In this document: one piece after another, positions 35,841 through 48,894 of the stretch
Layout of the letters: each line of letters opens with the position of its first letter
Position numbering within the stretch: the first letter of the stretch is position 1
Source of the DNA: Quillaja saponaria
Taxonomy: Eukaryota; Streptophyta; Magnoliopsida; Fabales; Quillajaceae
Assembly: GCA_029379385.1 (NCBI GenBank)
Contig: CM055618.1
Location: 9,682,134-9,746,133, forward strand
Reading direction: 5' to 3'
DNA length: 64,000 nucleotides
Notes under the pieces: generated by a model
Told to the model about the DNA's origin: nothing
Databases searched by the model: none
What the model saw: the letters and a program-made list of their open reading frames with translations, nothing else
Translations under genes and position numbers: made by a program

Positions 35841-36960
35841 ATGGATAGATAGATATGTATAGATATAGAAGATAAAGATAGATGGATTAAGGTTATGGAG
35901 TAATTTCAAAAGAAAAAATAAATTATTAAGTATATTAATTTTAAACATGTTATAATAAAAATTAATATCAAGAGTGCAGTGATAAGTAAATTGTGTTTCT
36001 AAGTTGAGAACATACCTTCAAATTTTAGAATAGATAATTGAAAAAATTTGGGAAATCAAAATAATAATAATAATAATTATTATTATAAGACTAAGAAAAT
36101 ATGATATTTAAATTTTTTAAAAGTTTTTGACACATTAAAAGAAAAAGATCAAAACATGTGAACTTAAAAAAATAATAATGTCTGTCTTTAACTATTTATA
36201 ACTATTTGGAGTCCAAGGTAAAGTGGGCCCAAGTCCATATGAATCGGGTCCTACATTCTCGTTTACCTGATCCTCACGAAAGTGGAAAGACATAAAGTAA
36301 ACAAGTAAAAACCCTCAACACAGATTTGTCAAAGGAGCGTGATCTACTATAAGCTTGTAAAGTGAAATTTACTGATTCCACTACACTCTTCACCCGTAAT
36401 TAATGGCTTGAATTGAGAATTCAGCCCTAAAATGATATCATTTTCTAAATTCTTTAACTACGAGTTTTTTAATGAAAAATATTGATAAAAATATAATAAA
36501 TATAATATTTTTAAAATAATAATTTATGTATTGAATAATATTAAAATCATTTCAATTATTATAAATTTTTGTTTAAAGAATTTTAATAAGTATCTTGGCA
36601 ATAGTAGTAGCTAGAAAAATCTATATTTATTACCCACTCATAGTCACCAATGAATAGGACTCCCAATTGTCATTCCAAACTAGTTTAGTTTAGTTTAGTT
36701 TAGTATATCTTGTGTAACTAATTACTAAATATAATTTTAATACAATCCATTCTACGTTCATTTGTACACTGATTCTGACCAATGAACAGAGAAATATTGC
36801 ATATACAGATCAAACCAGAAAAAAAAAATTTAATTTAAAAACTCTGCTTAAGCATCACACTGACCAATAAGCAGAGCAGAAAGAGATTTAACCTCAAAAT
36901 TAAATCCTAATAAATTAGAATGAGAGAGAGACGATTGAAGGAATCATTTTCATTATCATT
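35841..36960. other. AT-rich upstream region of the FAB1C-like gene
   Basis: No gene seen. A TTTAG pentanucleotide is repeated four to five times near 36683-36703. The stretch probably includes distal promoter of the lipid kinase gene. Confidence 0.4.
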
Positions 36961-37006
36961 AATAATTAAAAAGTGTAAGAGAGAGAGAGAGAGGAACAGA
37001 GAGGGC

Positions 37007-37050
<44 letters not shown>

Positions 37051-38068
37051 TGGGTTGAGTGCTTTTTGAAAATCAATAATTTTTAAACAATTAAGGTATA
37101 AGGTGGAGGAAGAGAGGGTAAAAGGAAAGGAAAGAAAAGGAAAGGAAAAGAAAAGGAAGAGAAAACGGTGTGGCCGGAGAAAGATGGGTAAGGAGGAAGT
37201 GTTGTTGTTTGAGATGCGAGCTTATACCGGTAGAAAGGGAAACTTCTCCGTACTTCTTCTCTTTCTTCTTTTGATTCTAATTTTACCTAGTTTTTAAGTT
37301 TCTTTCTTTCTTCATTATTTTACTCTTGTTGTTGGGTATTTCTTCTTTTTTCTGCTCTGCTCTGATTCAGGATTAATCAGTTAACTTTTCTTGGTTTCAA
37401 AGGGACAAACTCCTATTCCATTAAGGGTTTTGGTTATTTTTATCCAAAATATGTTCTTTATGATTATTCCGTTGTTGTAATCCTTGAATCCGTCCCTGGA
37501 TTCCTTCTTGATGATTCTGGGATCGGTTAGTTTGTGTTTTATTAGCTTCTTCACCCTTTGTTGTTGTCACCTGTGGGGTTTAGAGTGTTGTAATACTAAA
37601 CTTGTTTTGTGGATTTAGTTATTGTTGTATGATTTTGGTGTATATAATATTAGAATTGTGAATCTTTTAGATTTTTCCTAGTCTTAGTTGTTGATTCCTC
37701 CTTCGATATATTTGATTTCAGGAGGATTTGTTACTGTTTTGAAACCCTATTTCAGATTATTAGAAAGGAAAACATAATACCAAAAAACATTTAAAAAGTC
37801 AATTGTAATCCCCAAAAAATCAAGATCCCATTGACCCATAATTTTTTCGTGGGTTTTATCAGTGTTCTTCTCTTGTTTTATTTTTATTTTATAGACATTT
37901 TTGGCAGCAAGTATTCCTGTGCCAAAAGGGTAGATTTCTTTGGTTTTGATAGAAGAGAAGTCGCATACTGGAATTAGGAAAAGGAGAAAAAGAAAAGAGG
38001 GGGATTATAGGATTTTTGTTGTTAAGGAGGTAGTGGTTGGATTCTTTGTTGGGGGTTCTTGACATCTT
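36961..38068 (+). promoter_or_regulatory. GA-rich promoter/leader region of the FAB1C-like gene, with upstream ATGs
   Basis: A GA dinucleotide tract (37012-37044, with a shorter one at 36979-36993) is followed by AAGG/AAAAGG repeats (37118-37163). Such tracts are common in plant core promoters and 5' leaders and are bound by GAGA-factor-like BPC proteins. Upstream ATGs include a three-codon frame at 37050 (ATG GGT TGA) and a 37-codon frame at 37184-37297 whose product would end in a hydrophobic tail. Whether these are in the mature leader depends on the unmapped transcription start and any leader intron. Confidence 0.45.
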
Positions 38069-41000
38069 ATGGGCATACCTGATAGTTCACTGCTAGATCT
38101 AATTGAGAAGGTTAAGTCTTGGATTTCTTGGGGAGGAAGTGATCTACTGTGTGGCGAATTTGATATGCAAGATAACAGTTGCATAATGTGCTGCGAGTGT
38201 AATAAAAACTTGGGCGAAATCTCCCATAAATACCATTGCAAAAGCTGTGGCCGTTGGTTGTGTGGAAAATGTATTCGGGATTGTGATCTCTCTGTTACTG
38301 TTAAACCTGAGGATGTCAAGAAGAATACTGCGGTTGGGAAAACTACCAAGTCTTGCAAGTTCTGTTTTGATGTTAGTATGAAGTGTGAAGATGGGAAGGA
38401 CTATAATAATGAAGTACATCCTTCTGCCTCTCCAGAAGAAAGCCCCCTAGAAAGTCCTGAACCACCATCCCCTTGTTTCAGCGTTGAAAGTAAAATCAGT
38501 TCCTCTCTGAATGGTGGTGAACTGATTAAGAGCAGTCACCTTGAACACTATCTTCCTTCCTGGGATTATGGATATTCTTCCAATGCCATGATTGACAGGA
38601 GCATGACCTCATTTAGCTCTTACCCATCTAAAGTGTCTGTTAGTCACTCGCTCAGCAGGTGAGCACAATTTTGTTTTAGTTGGACGAAGTTGCATTTCGT
38701 TTTCAATTTTTGGCATCTTCTCCAAAACCCTGGCTAACTTCCTTGAAGTGGTATATTTCATTATGTGAAAACAGGAATGATAGATATTTTTTCTTGGCTA
38801 TGTAAATAGTGTTAATGAGGTGAATTTCACAAGTACTTTAATATCATGTGGATATTATAACTTAGAAAGTGATTAAGAATATAACATAGCTTATTTCAAA
38901 ATCAGTTACTCCCATCCCTGCACCCAACCAAAAAAGAGAAAGAAAAAGTAAAAGGAAATCCTGGCGTGTTTACTGAATCTTTACTTATCAATGTAGGAGT
39001 GATGAAGATGAGGCAGAGGATTCTGGAAAGCACCTTTTCAGCCTGTCAAGTGAATATTTTCACAATGATTCTGATGTAGATTCGAGTAGTGTTAGTGCTA
39101 GACATGAGTTATGCTATAGTCCTTATGAGAGCCCCTCTAGGATTAATTTTACTTCTAGTAAGGCTGGGATGCATGTGCATCAGGGGCAAGTTGGAAGCCC
39201 TATCTCTCAGGATGATAGTCTGTTTGGTCAAGAAATTCTGGCTGTTTCAAGAAGGACTGAGCTGAATACAGAGGATGTAGATCATATTGATGATTGCTCT
39301 GATGACTTGGCTATTGTCCGGAACCAGGATGAGAAGTTGCAAAGGCCATTGGATTTTGTAAACAATGTTCGAATCTGGTATCCCCCACCACCTGAAGATG
39401 CAAATGGTGATGCAGAAAGTAATTTTTTTTCATATGATGACGAAGATGATGATATAGGAGATTCGGGTGCCTTGTTCTCTTCCAGTAGCAGTCTATCTAA
39501 TTGGTTTCCTATAAAGGAGAAACATAATGAGGGTAACATAGAACCACTACAATCTGTGGTGCAGGGGCATTTTAGAGCTCTTGTGTCACAGCTTTTATTG
39601 GGTGAGGATATTAAAATGGGCAAGGAAAATGGTCTTGAGGACTGGCTTGATGTAGTTGCAACAATAGCATGGCAAGCTGCAAATTTTGTGAAGCCAGATA
39701 CTAGCAGAGGAGGGAGCATGGACCCTGGTGATTATGTGAAAGTTAAATGTATAGCATCTGGAAGTCCAAGTGAGAGGTATTATGTGACTAAAAATTTACA
39801 GATACTTCTTCTAGTTGCCTACTCTGGGTATTTTCTTGTTTCTCCAATGTAATTAACCATTAAGTTGTGGACTTTTTGTGTATGCAGCACACTTATAAAA
39901 GGGGTAGTGTGCACAAAAAATATAAAGCACAAGCGCATGACCTCGCAGTACAAAAATCCTAAATTACTTATAATAGGAGGAGCACTGGAGTATCAGAAAG
40001 TTCCAAATCAGTTAGCTTCTTTTGATACATTATTGCAGCAGGTGCTTTCTTGGTTCACGGATTAGTTTGTTTATGCACCAAGCTAATTTTCTCGGAGTGA
40101 CTTTCTGAGTTTTTATTACTGTTTTACAGGAAAATGATCATCTGAAGATGATTATTTCAAAGATAGAGGCTCTTCGTCCAAATGTTCTGCTGGTTGAAAA
40201 AAGTGTATCTTCATATGCCCAGGAATATCTGCTAGCAAAGGAAATCTCGTTGGTTCTGAATGTTAAGAGACCATTACTTGAACGTATATCCCGCTGTACT
40301 GGTGCTATTATTACTCCATCAATTGATAATATATCTACAGCACGATTGGGACACTGTGAACTTTTCCGGTTAGAGAGAATGGTGGAAGAACACGAGACTG
40401 CTATTCAGTTTAACAAAAAGCCATCTAAAACATTAATGTTTTTTGAAGGTTGTCCAAGGCGTTTGGGATGCACGGTATTTTTTTTTTTTTTTTTTTTCTG
40501 ATCACTAAAAACATTTATTGCCAAGATATATGAAATTATCTGCCAGTACTTTTTCTTACTTTCTTGTATTGTAGATCTCATAGAAGCTACATTTTTATCG
40601 GTAAAGTATAGGTCTTCTGAACTGGGTTCTGTCTCTGCTTGTGGTTCCTCCTGTAGGTCTTACTGAAGGGTACATGTCTTGAGGAACTAAAGAAAGTTAA
40701 GCATGTGGTTCAATATGCGGTATTTGCAGCCTATCACTTATCTCTTGAGACATCATTCCTTGCTGATGAGGGGGCTACCCTGCCTAAGATGTCACTAAAA
40801 CACTCAATTGCCATGCCTGAGAGGGCAACAACTGATATTGGCATTTCTTTAATATCTAATTCTCATGCCCCAATGAAATGCCAATCCAAAGCTGATGCCA
40901 CTGATCGAGAGCAGGAAATAGGGGGTCTCTGTACGGATCTGAAAGGTTCAGAACCAGTGTCGGAGAATCTGGATCCTGGCCAGAATTTTCTTCCACATAT

Positions 41001-44000
41001 AGGCAGCATGAATTTCACGTTTGACGATGCACTCTCTGATACATGGAATATTCTGGCCTTGAATTTGGTTGCAGAATCTGGTTATCCAGATCAGTGTGAT
41101 GGTTTGGAGGGAAACAAGGTTTTTCCTTCTGATATGGGAAATCATTCGCAACAGGACATGCAAGAAACCTTTGTGCAAGAAGAGAGACAGCATAGGGGGA
41201 TTCATGAGTTGGAAAAATCTGAAGGGATTGATGATAATGAAGTTTCTAGCAAATACTTTTCCACCACTGATAGTCACCAGAGCATATTAGTTTACTTTTC
41301 TAGCTACTGTGTATCGAAAGGAACATTATGTGAGCGCTCTCGGTTGCTACGCATAAAGTTTTATGGCTGTTTTGATAAGCCACTTGGGAGATATCTTCGT
41401 GATGACCTGTTTGATCAGGTAACTTGAGTTGGGGCTCCTTTGTCCCTTTTTTGGTGTTTATTGACTCAAGTTGGAAACTGAGTATTATTTTGGTTTTTTT
41501 TTTTTTACCAGACGTCTTGCTGCCAATCTTGTAAAGAGCCAGCTGATGCCCATGTCCTGTGTTACACGCACCAGCAGGGAAATCTTACAATAAATGTTAG
41601 GCACCTTCCGTCTTTAAAGTTACCTGGAGAACGGGATGGTAAGATTTGGATGTGGCACAGATGCCTAAGATGCGCTCGTGTGGATGGAGTTCCACCAGCA
41701 ACTCGTAGGGTGGTTATGTCTGATGCTGCTTGGGGGTTGTCTTTTGGAAAGTTCTTGGAACTTAGCTTTTCAAACCATGCAACTGCTAACCGTGTTGCGA
41801 CATGTGGTCATTCTTTACAGAGGGACTGTCTCCGCTACTATGGGTAAGGCATTTAGATGATGACATCAATACTTCATAATTATTTATTCTTGTTTTGTAA
41901 TATGGCATATATTGAAGATTGAGAGACTTGTGTACAGGTATGGGAGCATGGTCGCATTCTTCCGATATTCCCCTATTGATATTCTTTCTGTGTGTTTACC
42001 CCCATCAGTGCTTGAATTCAATGGTCAGATTCAACCAGACTGGACTAGAAAGGAGGCAGCAGAGGTGCTTCATTAAGAAAAAAAAAAACTAATGCTACTT
42101 GCATGAGTATTTTGTGGTTTTGCTGAATGGTATTGTTCTATAGGTAACTTACAAGGTCTTGATATCACGTTTTAAAAAACTTCATTTTCTTCCACAGCTT
42201 TTGGGTAAAATGGAAACCGTGTACAAGCAGATATCTGATGTACTGGAATGCTTTGAACAGAAGATTATATCTCCTGATAGTAGACAAGAGCAGTCAGATA
42301 GGTGTGACCTACAGAACCATGTTATGGAGCTGAAAGCACTGCTTAGAAAGGAAAAAAGTGATTATAATGTAAGTAAAAGTAGATACACCATTTTTATCCA
42401 AAAAAGAAATACAGATACTAAATCTTGCACCCGTGGATTGTAGTTCTCATTCAGTAAGTGGTCCATAAAACTTTAATGTACTTTAAGGTGTGTGTAGTAT
42501 ATATAACTTCCTTTTTATTTTCTTTTATTGTCCAAGAGTATTAGGGTTTTTTGAAAATGGGCCAAGATTAAGCTTGGGTTTCAAACCTGCTCTGCTCTGA
42601 TACCATGTTAAATAAAATAGAATAAGAAAAAAGATTGTGGGCTTGATTGGTTAATGAAAGCTTACACCTATAACCTTTATATATAGTAAACATTAAAACA
42701 TAGACTTCCATATCTAAGCAATGTGGGACTTAACAGTACATTACTATTATATTCCTAACAAATGTATTGCATCTAATTGATCTATTATTCTGTAGAGTTT
42801 ACTACTATCAGCCACTCTGGAGAATCCCGAACCTGGCCAGATGACCGTAGACATTCTAGAACTAAATCGCTTGAGACGCTCCCTTCTAATTGGCTCGCAT
42901 GTTTGGGATCATCGGCTTTATTCATTGGACTTCCTTCTTAAAAAGACTTCTAAGTCCAAGTCTAGACAAGGGGATGAATCTGATTCTGGGATGAAAGAAC
43001 TAAGATTTGATTCATATGCTAAGGATTGCAATTTTGACAGTAGACATGAACAAAATAACTCTCAGCCTTCCAAGTTGCACGAATCTCCCAGAAATGATAT
43101 GCAAGGAACCATGGAGGAACCAAAGTTATCACTCTTCAAACCTTGTGCTCCTGAAGACTTAATATCAACATCTTATCATTTGGACAGAGAGAAGGCAGTA
43201 CATTCTGATGGGGAAGTTGATGTCAGTAAAACATTATCTGGATGCTTGCCTTCTCAAGATTCTAATCTTTCTGAGAGGATAGATTCTGCATGGACTGGAA
43301 CTGATCAACTTCCATCCAATGTTCAACCTGTACATACATATCAAATGGATGGTTCTCAAGCTGAATTTGTGGTTGATCATAATGATAATTCTCCTTTCAG
43401 AAGGCTGATCTCACCTGCAAGAGTTTATTCTTTTGATTCAGCATTAAGAGTCCGGGACAGAATCAGGAAAGGGTTGACCCCTTCTTCATTGCATCTATCA
43501 ACACTTAGATCTTTTCATGCTTCTGGAGACTACAGGAATATGGTCAGAGACCCTATATCTAATGTAACAAGAACCCACTCCCAAATGTTGCCATGCGAAG
43601 CGCAGAAGCTAAATTTAATATTGAATTCCACACCCTCTTTTATCTCCACTGCCTTAGTCATGGCTGAAGGTGTTCGGTTGCTGCTTCCCCAAACTGGACA
43701 AAGAGAAAAAGTTGTTGCTGTTTATGACAATGAACCTACTAGCATAATATGCTATGCCCTTTGTTCTAAGGAGTATGAAGACTGGGTTGCTGATAGGTTA
43801 AATGTACATGATGGAAGGTGGATTTCTCATGAGAGAAACAAAGAAGATTCAGCAGCTTCCACCTTTTCAGCCTGGCAGTCTTTTGGTTCCCTGGACTTGG
43901 ATTATATCCACTATGGTAGGTACGGATCTGAAGATGCTTCCCCATCTATAGGTGCTCTTCTCACGGATTCCAAAAGATCTCCACACTTACGGATTTCTTT

Positions 44001-45394
44001 TGGAGACGAGTCTTCGAATGCTGGAGGAAAAGTGAAGTTTTCTGTCACTTGTTATTACGCGAAGCAGTTTGATTCACTTAGAAAAAAATGCTGTCCCAGT
44101 GAAGTAGATTTTTTAAGATCCTTGAGCCGATGCCGGAGATGGAGTGCACAAGGGGGTAAAAGCAATGTATATTTTGCCAAGTCGTTGGATGAAAGATTTA
44201 TTATTAAACAAGTCCCCAAGACAGAGCTGGATTCATTCGAAGAATTTGCACCTCAATATTTTAAATACCTGACAGATTCCATTAGCTCGGGAAGCCCAAC
44301 TTGCCTTGCCAAAGTTCTAGGTATTTACCAGGTGAGTTTTCATTATGTGCTTTCTTTATGCATGGTTCAGGTGATTAGCAAATATATAACCTTTTCTCTT
44401 GTTCTTAATGTATTGGTATGGTGTCAGGTCACTGTCAAAAATCTGAAAGGTGGCAAGGAAACCAAAATGGATTTGATGGTAATGGAGAATCTCTTTTTTA
44501 AGAGAAGCATCTCTAGGGTATATGATCTTAAGGGCTCTGCAAGATCTCGTTATAATCCAGATACAGCGGGGACAAATAAAGTGCTGCTGGACATGAATTT
44601 GTTAGAATCATTGAGAACAAAACCTATATTTCTTGGTGGCAGGGCAAAGAGAAGCCTCGAAAGAGCTGTATGGAATGACACATCCTTTTTGGCGGTAAGT
44701 GTTATTTTGCTCTTCAGTTAACTATTAATGCATGAAAGTTTATGAACTTGGTGGGTTTGGAGGTATGCTCGAACAGTAGGGTATTATAGTTGTGTGCTAA
44801 AGTGCTTGTCCTTGGTTTCTGGATGTTCATCTTTGATATCTCCCCCTTAGTTTTTGTGAACAGTCTGGACAATTCATCCGTCAACCATAGAGAACTAATT
44901 ATTGATGGCCTTTAGGGTGTCAGTAATTAAATTTATCCACAGCTGGTCACTCTTGATCCTTCTTACTGATAATAATACAAATGTTGTGAACCACTCCAAT
45001 TTGTTGTGTACAGAAAGTACACCTTATCGTCTCATAAGTATCATTTGTCCTAGGATCCTATCTTAATTTTTAAAATTCAATTGTCAATTGTCATTATAAC
45101 ATAATCATCCAATTTTCTATAATTCTGAATCTTTTCCAGTCTATTGATGTTATGGACTACTCCCTGCTGGTTGGGGTGGATGATGAGCGCAATGAGCTGG
45201 TTCTGGGCATCATTGATTTTATGAGACAATACACATGGGACAAGCATTTGGAGACATGGGTAAAGGCATCTGGGATACTGGGTGGTCCAAAGAATGCTTC
45301 CCCCACTGTAATTTCTCCTAAACAATACAAGAAGAGATTCAGAAAGGCCATGACCACCTATTTTCTCACTTTACCTGATCGGTGGTCTTCATGA
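38069..45394 (+). CDS. FAB1C-like 1-phosphatidylinositol-3-phosphate 5-kinase (PIKfyve family)
   Basis: Eleven coding exons: 38069-38658, 38997-39776, 39888-40041, 40130-40474, 40657-41418, 41512-41843, 41938-42064, 42198-42368, 42796-44331, 44428-44694, 45140-45394. All are GT..AG with phases that fit, giving 1772 aa. Order: an N-terminal FYVE-like finger (Cys 41/44, 57/60, 65/68, 96/99); acidic linker; TCP-1/chaperonin-like domain (about 460-700, including [11 protein letters not shown] and RISRCTGA); a Cys-rich FAB1 region ([23 protein letters not shown]); a linker with [14 protein letters not shown]; and the C-terminal PIPK domain with the GGKSN loop (about 1540), IIKQV lysine, DLKGS (1632) and MDYSLL (1693). 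It makes PI(3,5)P2 from PI3P on endosomes and vacuoles, controlling vacuole shape and traffic. The MGIPD start and altered FYVE motif point to the FAB1C clade. Exon 8 has an alternative in-frame acceptor. Confidence 0.93.
42588..42735 (-). mobile_element. LTR relic with tRNA-Met primer site in FAB1C-like intron 8
   Basis: On the minus strand a 130-base terminal repeat runs from 42735 (TGTTAAGTCCCACATTGC) to 42606 (ATTTAACA), with correct TG..CA ends. It is followed directly by a perfect primer-binding site TGGTATCAGAGC (42605-42594) and then CAGAGCAGG. No second LTR or coding domain lies within the 427-base intron, so it is a truncated TRIM or Copia-type remnant inserted antisense to the gene. 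Confidence 0.75.
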
Positions 45395-48300
45395 ACTGCA
45401 TTATTTGCATTCTTTTCCAACAGAATGGATCAATTTGTTAATAAGAAAATTTGTGAACTACATAATGGGGGTTACATAGAAAAGAGAGTCTTCTATGTAA
45501 TTTTCCCCACCCTTTTTAATTTTTTACTTTCTTAAAATCTTTTGTACACGAGGGCAGAGTTAGCTAAAGCAAGAGCTGGACACTGAAATTGTAAAAAGTC
45601 GGCTAATGCTAATCTTCTAATATGCTTTTCAACCACAATGTCCCAGTTACTGTTTACAGTTACATCAGAATGAAAATTGTTTTATAGATCCGTCATTTTG
45701 AAGTAAGGCTGGACTGTTTTCACTCTCAAAATAAGTTAGTTAAAAAAAATTTACATTTCTTGTTTCTTCTCTTATATATATGGATGAAATTTACTTGTTT
45801 AATTGAGATTCACTAATTAAAAGATGCTTGAAACTATTTTTAAATTCAAATGGTTAGTTCTTTTCTCTCTTTTTTTTTTTTTTTTTTTTTTTGGTAACAA
45901 ATGGTTAGCTCTTTACAAAACACTTATTAACCCTTTAATTTCTTTTGGATGGATAGAGAAGTCGAATAGAGAAGTCAGAACACAAGTTTGTTGACTAGAG
46001 TTCTGTTGAACTTTTCTACCTACACGTGCTTGTTGCTTGAAAGTTTATTGTAGTTGACTTGATTGTGAGCCCCTAGTTTGTGTCAAATCACGTGGATTGA
46101 AACTTCTTGGGGAAAAGTAGTACTGTAGATCCTTCCTCAACTATATCTCTCCTTAGGAGATGCTTTTTATTCATATGATTGTTTTTTTTTGCTCAAGTCT
46201 AGTTTGGTGTTTAAAAGCTGAAAAGTAATTTTGATCCAATTGATTGTCTGTTTAGTTAAAAATTGTAAGTGATTTTGTCCAATACAAAGTATAATTTTGG
46301 CCTATTTTTGAGAAGTTACAAGTAAGTAAATTCTCTAAAACACACTTTTGCAAGGACAAGGGACACAATTTATATAATATTTTAAGACAAAATTGCTCTT
46401 AACCTCTTTTTAAATTTATATGAGTTGGCCATTGTCCTTCCCGATTGTTGCCATCACTCTTTATATGAGTTGGCCATTGTCCTTCCCGATTGTTGCCATC
46501 ACTCTTTGCACAGCTTTGGAGTCTCAGATGATATTTCATCAATTTATTCAAGATTCTAGGAGATTTAGTCACAGTTTTTTTTTTTTTTCCTCAATCGTTG
46601 AATTTGAGGCGACTCTCCATGTTCTCTTTGACTTAGTATATTGCAATTAGGTTTTTATCAAAAGTTTCTCTTTTCACTTTGGGTTTTTTTTTTTTGGTTT
46701 ATGATACTATGTTAAGGGTTTTGAAAGAGGGGTAAGGGAAAATTTTTGTAGTGATGTGTTTGTCCATGCTTATCTTCGGTGTTCATAGTTTTAGTGCACT
46801 TGATCTTCTAAGTTACTGAGCCTATTAGAGATTTTCTTTTGTTTATTTTTCTTTTCTTTCCTTTCCTTTCTTCTTCTATTTAAAGAGGATTCTTATCATT
46901 TATCATATTTTATGCACCTATTTGTTGAAAAAAAAAACAAAAAAAAAATTATTATTATAATAAAAAATATCATTTTAATTTATTTATTAAAAAAATTAAC
47001 AAATAAAAAATACAAATTTTAAAATGCTCTTTTGTAAGTAAACATATCTTCACAAAAATCACTTATGAAAGTCATTTTATGTCTTTTACATTTTTCAAAG
47101 TACTTATGAAATTATATAACCAAACAGCTTATTAAGGGTGAAAATCACATTACAAATAATAATAATCAAGCATTAATGCTATGTCAAAATAAAATCTTCA
47201 ATAATCACTTTCGATAAAATTAATTTTTTAAAAGTATTATTTTTTAATTGCCAAACCAAACTAACGCTAAATCTATTCATGTAATTGTAAATAGATATTC
47301 ACACTACATTCTTGTCGTGTAACTCCATGCCCGAGGTTATGAGTGGACAAGTCAGTTATTTAATAGTAATATTATATGCCAATAACTTTCTCATGCAATA
47401 ATAAAATCAAATTATACTAAATAATAATAATAAATGTGATAATTGAATATAAATATAGCGATAGGAAAAAATTACTTATTGTTACTTAATTTCTTTCCTT
47501 CCTATATGAAGTTAGTGATCAAGAGCATGAGTATCCAAAAACGTATCTCTTTTAATTATACTATTTTCTCAAACAAATCCTTATTATTAGCCAAAAGCAC
47601 CACCAAGCTCCCTTTGTCATGTGCAAACAAGAAGCATACATAAGTTCTCATTGATTCTTCCATCTGTCCTTCACTAGTTAAGCCACAGCTATTTGAATCT
47701 CCCCTCATGGATTGGCAGGAAACTCACCCTCTTCTACAAGCATCCAATAGATCAAACCAATTTAATTAGTATAATAATGCTTCTAAATATATTGAACAAG
47801 TTCGACAAGTAGTTTGTGAGTGTCTGCATCAAGTAGTTGAGTGACTCTTAACACTAAACAAAGTCTAATTTGATTTTCCTTCTGGTTGGTACAAATTGAA
47901 GTCTTTAATTATGAAAGATAACTAGTCAACTTACTTTAGAAATACATAATTACAAGTACAAGTGGGATACCAAAGAAAATGCAAAGTTGGGCTTATTTTG
48001 ACCGGGTAGTGAGTTTCATGCTTTCTATTCTTTACTTTTTTCTTGGGGTACAAGAAGCAGGTATTGTTCAATGGATGTTCTTTGTGATACTTTTAGATAT
48101 AGATATAGATTTGTTATTTTTTTATGTTGTTTTCTTAAATTCGGAGAGACTTTACATGTATTGCTTAATCTTTGTTTATACTGAGGATTTATCTTATGTA
48201 AAAGATCTTCATTTTTGTATTTAATATTATTCTTATATATCTAAGATATTCAGGTATAATTTTCTGATCTGAATATAATGAATAATCTTCGAAAAATCAA

Positions 48301-48894
48301 ACTTGTATTAAATATAAAAATATTTGTATCCTCATATAAAATTAAATGAGAAGATTATACCCACTGCAAAAATATGCTTACAAATTGTACTGATTCTCAT
48401 TAGAATAAACGTTTTTTTTAGGAGTACCTCTAAGTTGATCCAAAGGTTGTATTCAAACATTTTTTCCCGAGAAATACAAATTTTTTGGGGAGGTTCTGTT
48501 TTGTGTTCCTCTGCTCTTTTGGTTGTGCTTTTTTTTGGGTGTTTTTATGTTGGGTGTTTAGGCTCTTGGGTTGCTTGGGTAGTTTTTGTTATATATTTTT
48601 TCATGAGTATGCAGGTACGAATTTGTAATGGTTGTAACTGTTAAATTAGAGATATATAGCACCATAGTTTCTTTGTTTTATTGGTTTTTTTTACAACATC
48701 TTCTACTTTAATTTTCGAGGAGTTGTGGATCTCCTGTTGTGCATTTGGCATCTAAAATATTACAATTTCAGGTAATTTTGACATAAGGTGATGGAAGTGA
48801 AACAATAGTTCTATTCCTCTAATAACATTTTGTTTGCTAAAAACTAGAAATATAAAGTTGATTATATCTCTTTGGTGTCTTCAAACTCTTACTT
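45395..48894. other. Intergenic DNA between convergent FAB1C-like and PADRE genes
   Basis: The first part includes the FAB1C-like 3' untranslated region. A T-run lies at 45868-45892 and a perfect 45-base tandem duplication at 46416-46505. Several short open frames here (for example about 48324-48644) look like chance frames. No gene is supported. Confidence 0.5.
46416..46505 (+). repeat. Perfect two-copy tandem repeat, 45-base unit
   Basis: The unit beginning TTATATGAGTTGGCCATTGT and ending TTGCCATCACTCT occurs twice head to tail without a mismatch. Because 45 is a multiple of three, the frame through it stays open, but no product is recognised. Confidence 0.9.

Noticed and set aside
36683..36705. 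TTTAG repeats resembling plant telomere sequence
   Set aside because: The unit is five bases without the GG of TTTAGGG, and it is short and isolated.
48324..48644. A 106-codon hydrophobic frame
   Set aside because: No signal-peptide start context, no family resemblance, and T-rich DNA readily gives hydrophobic chance frames.
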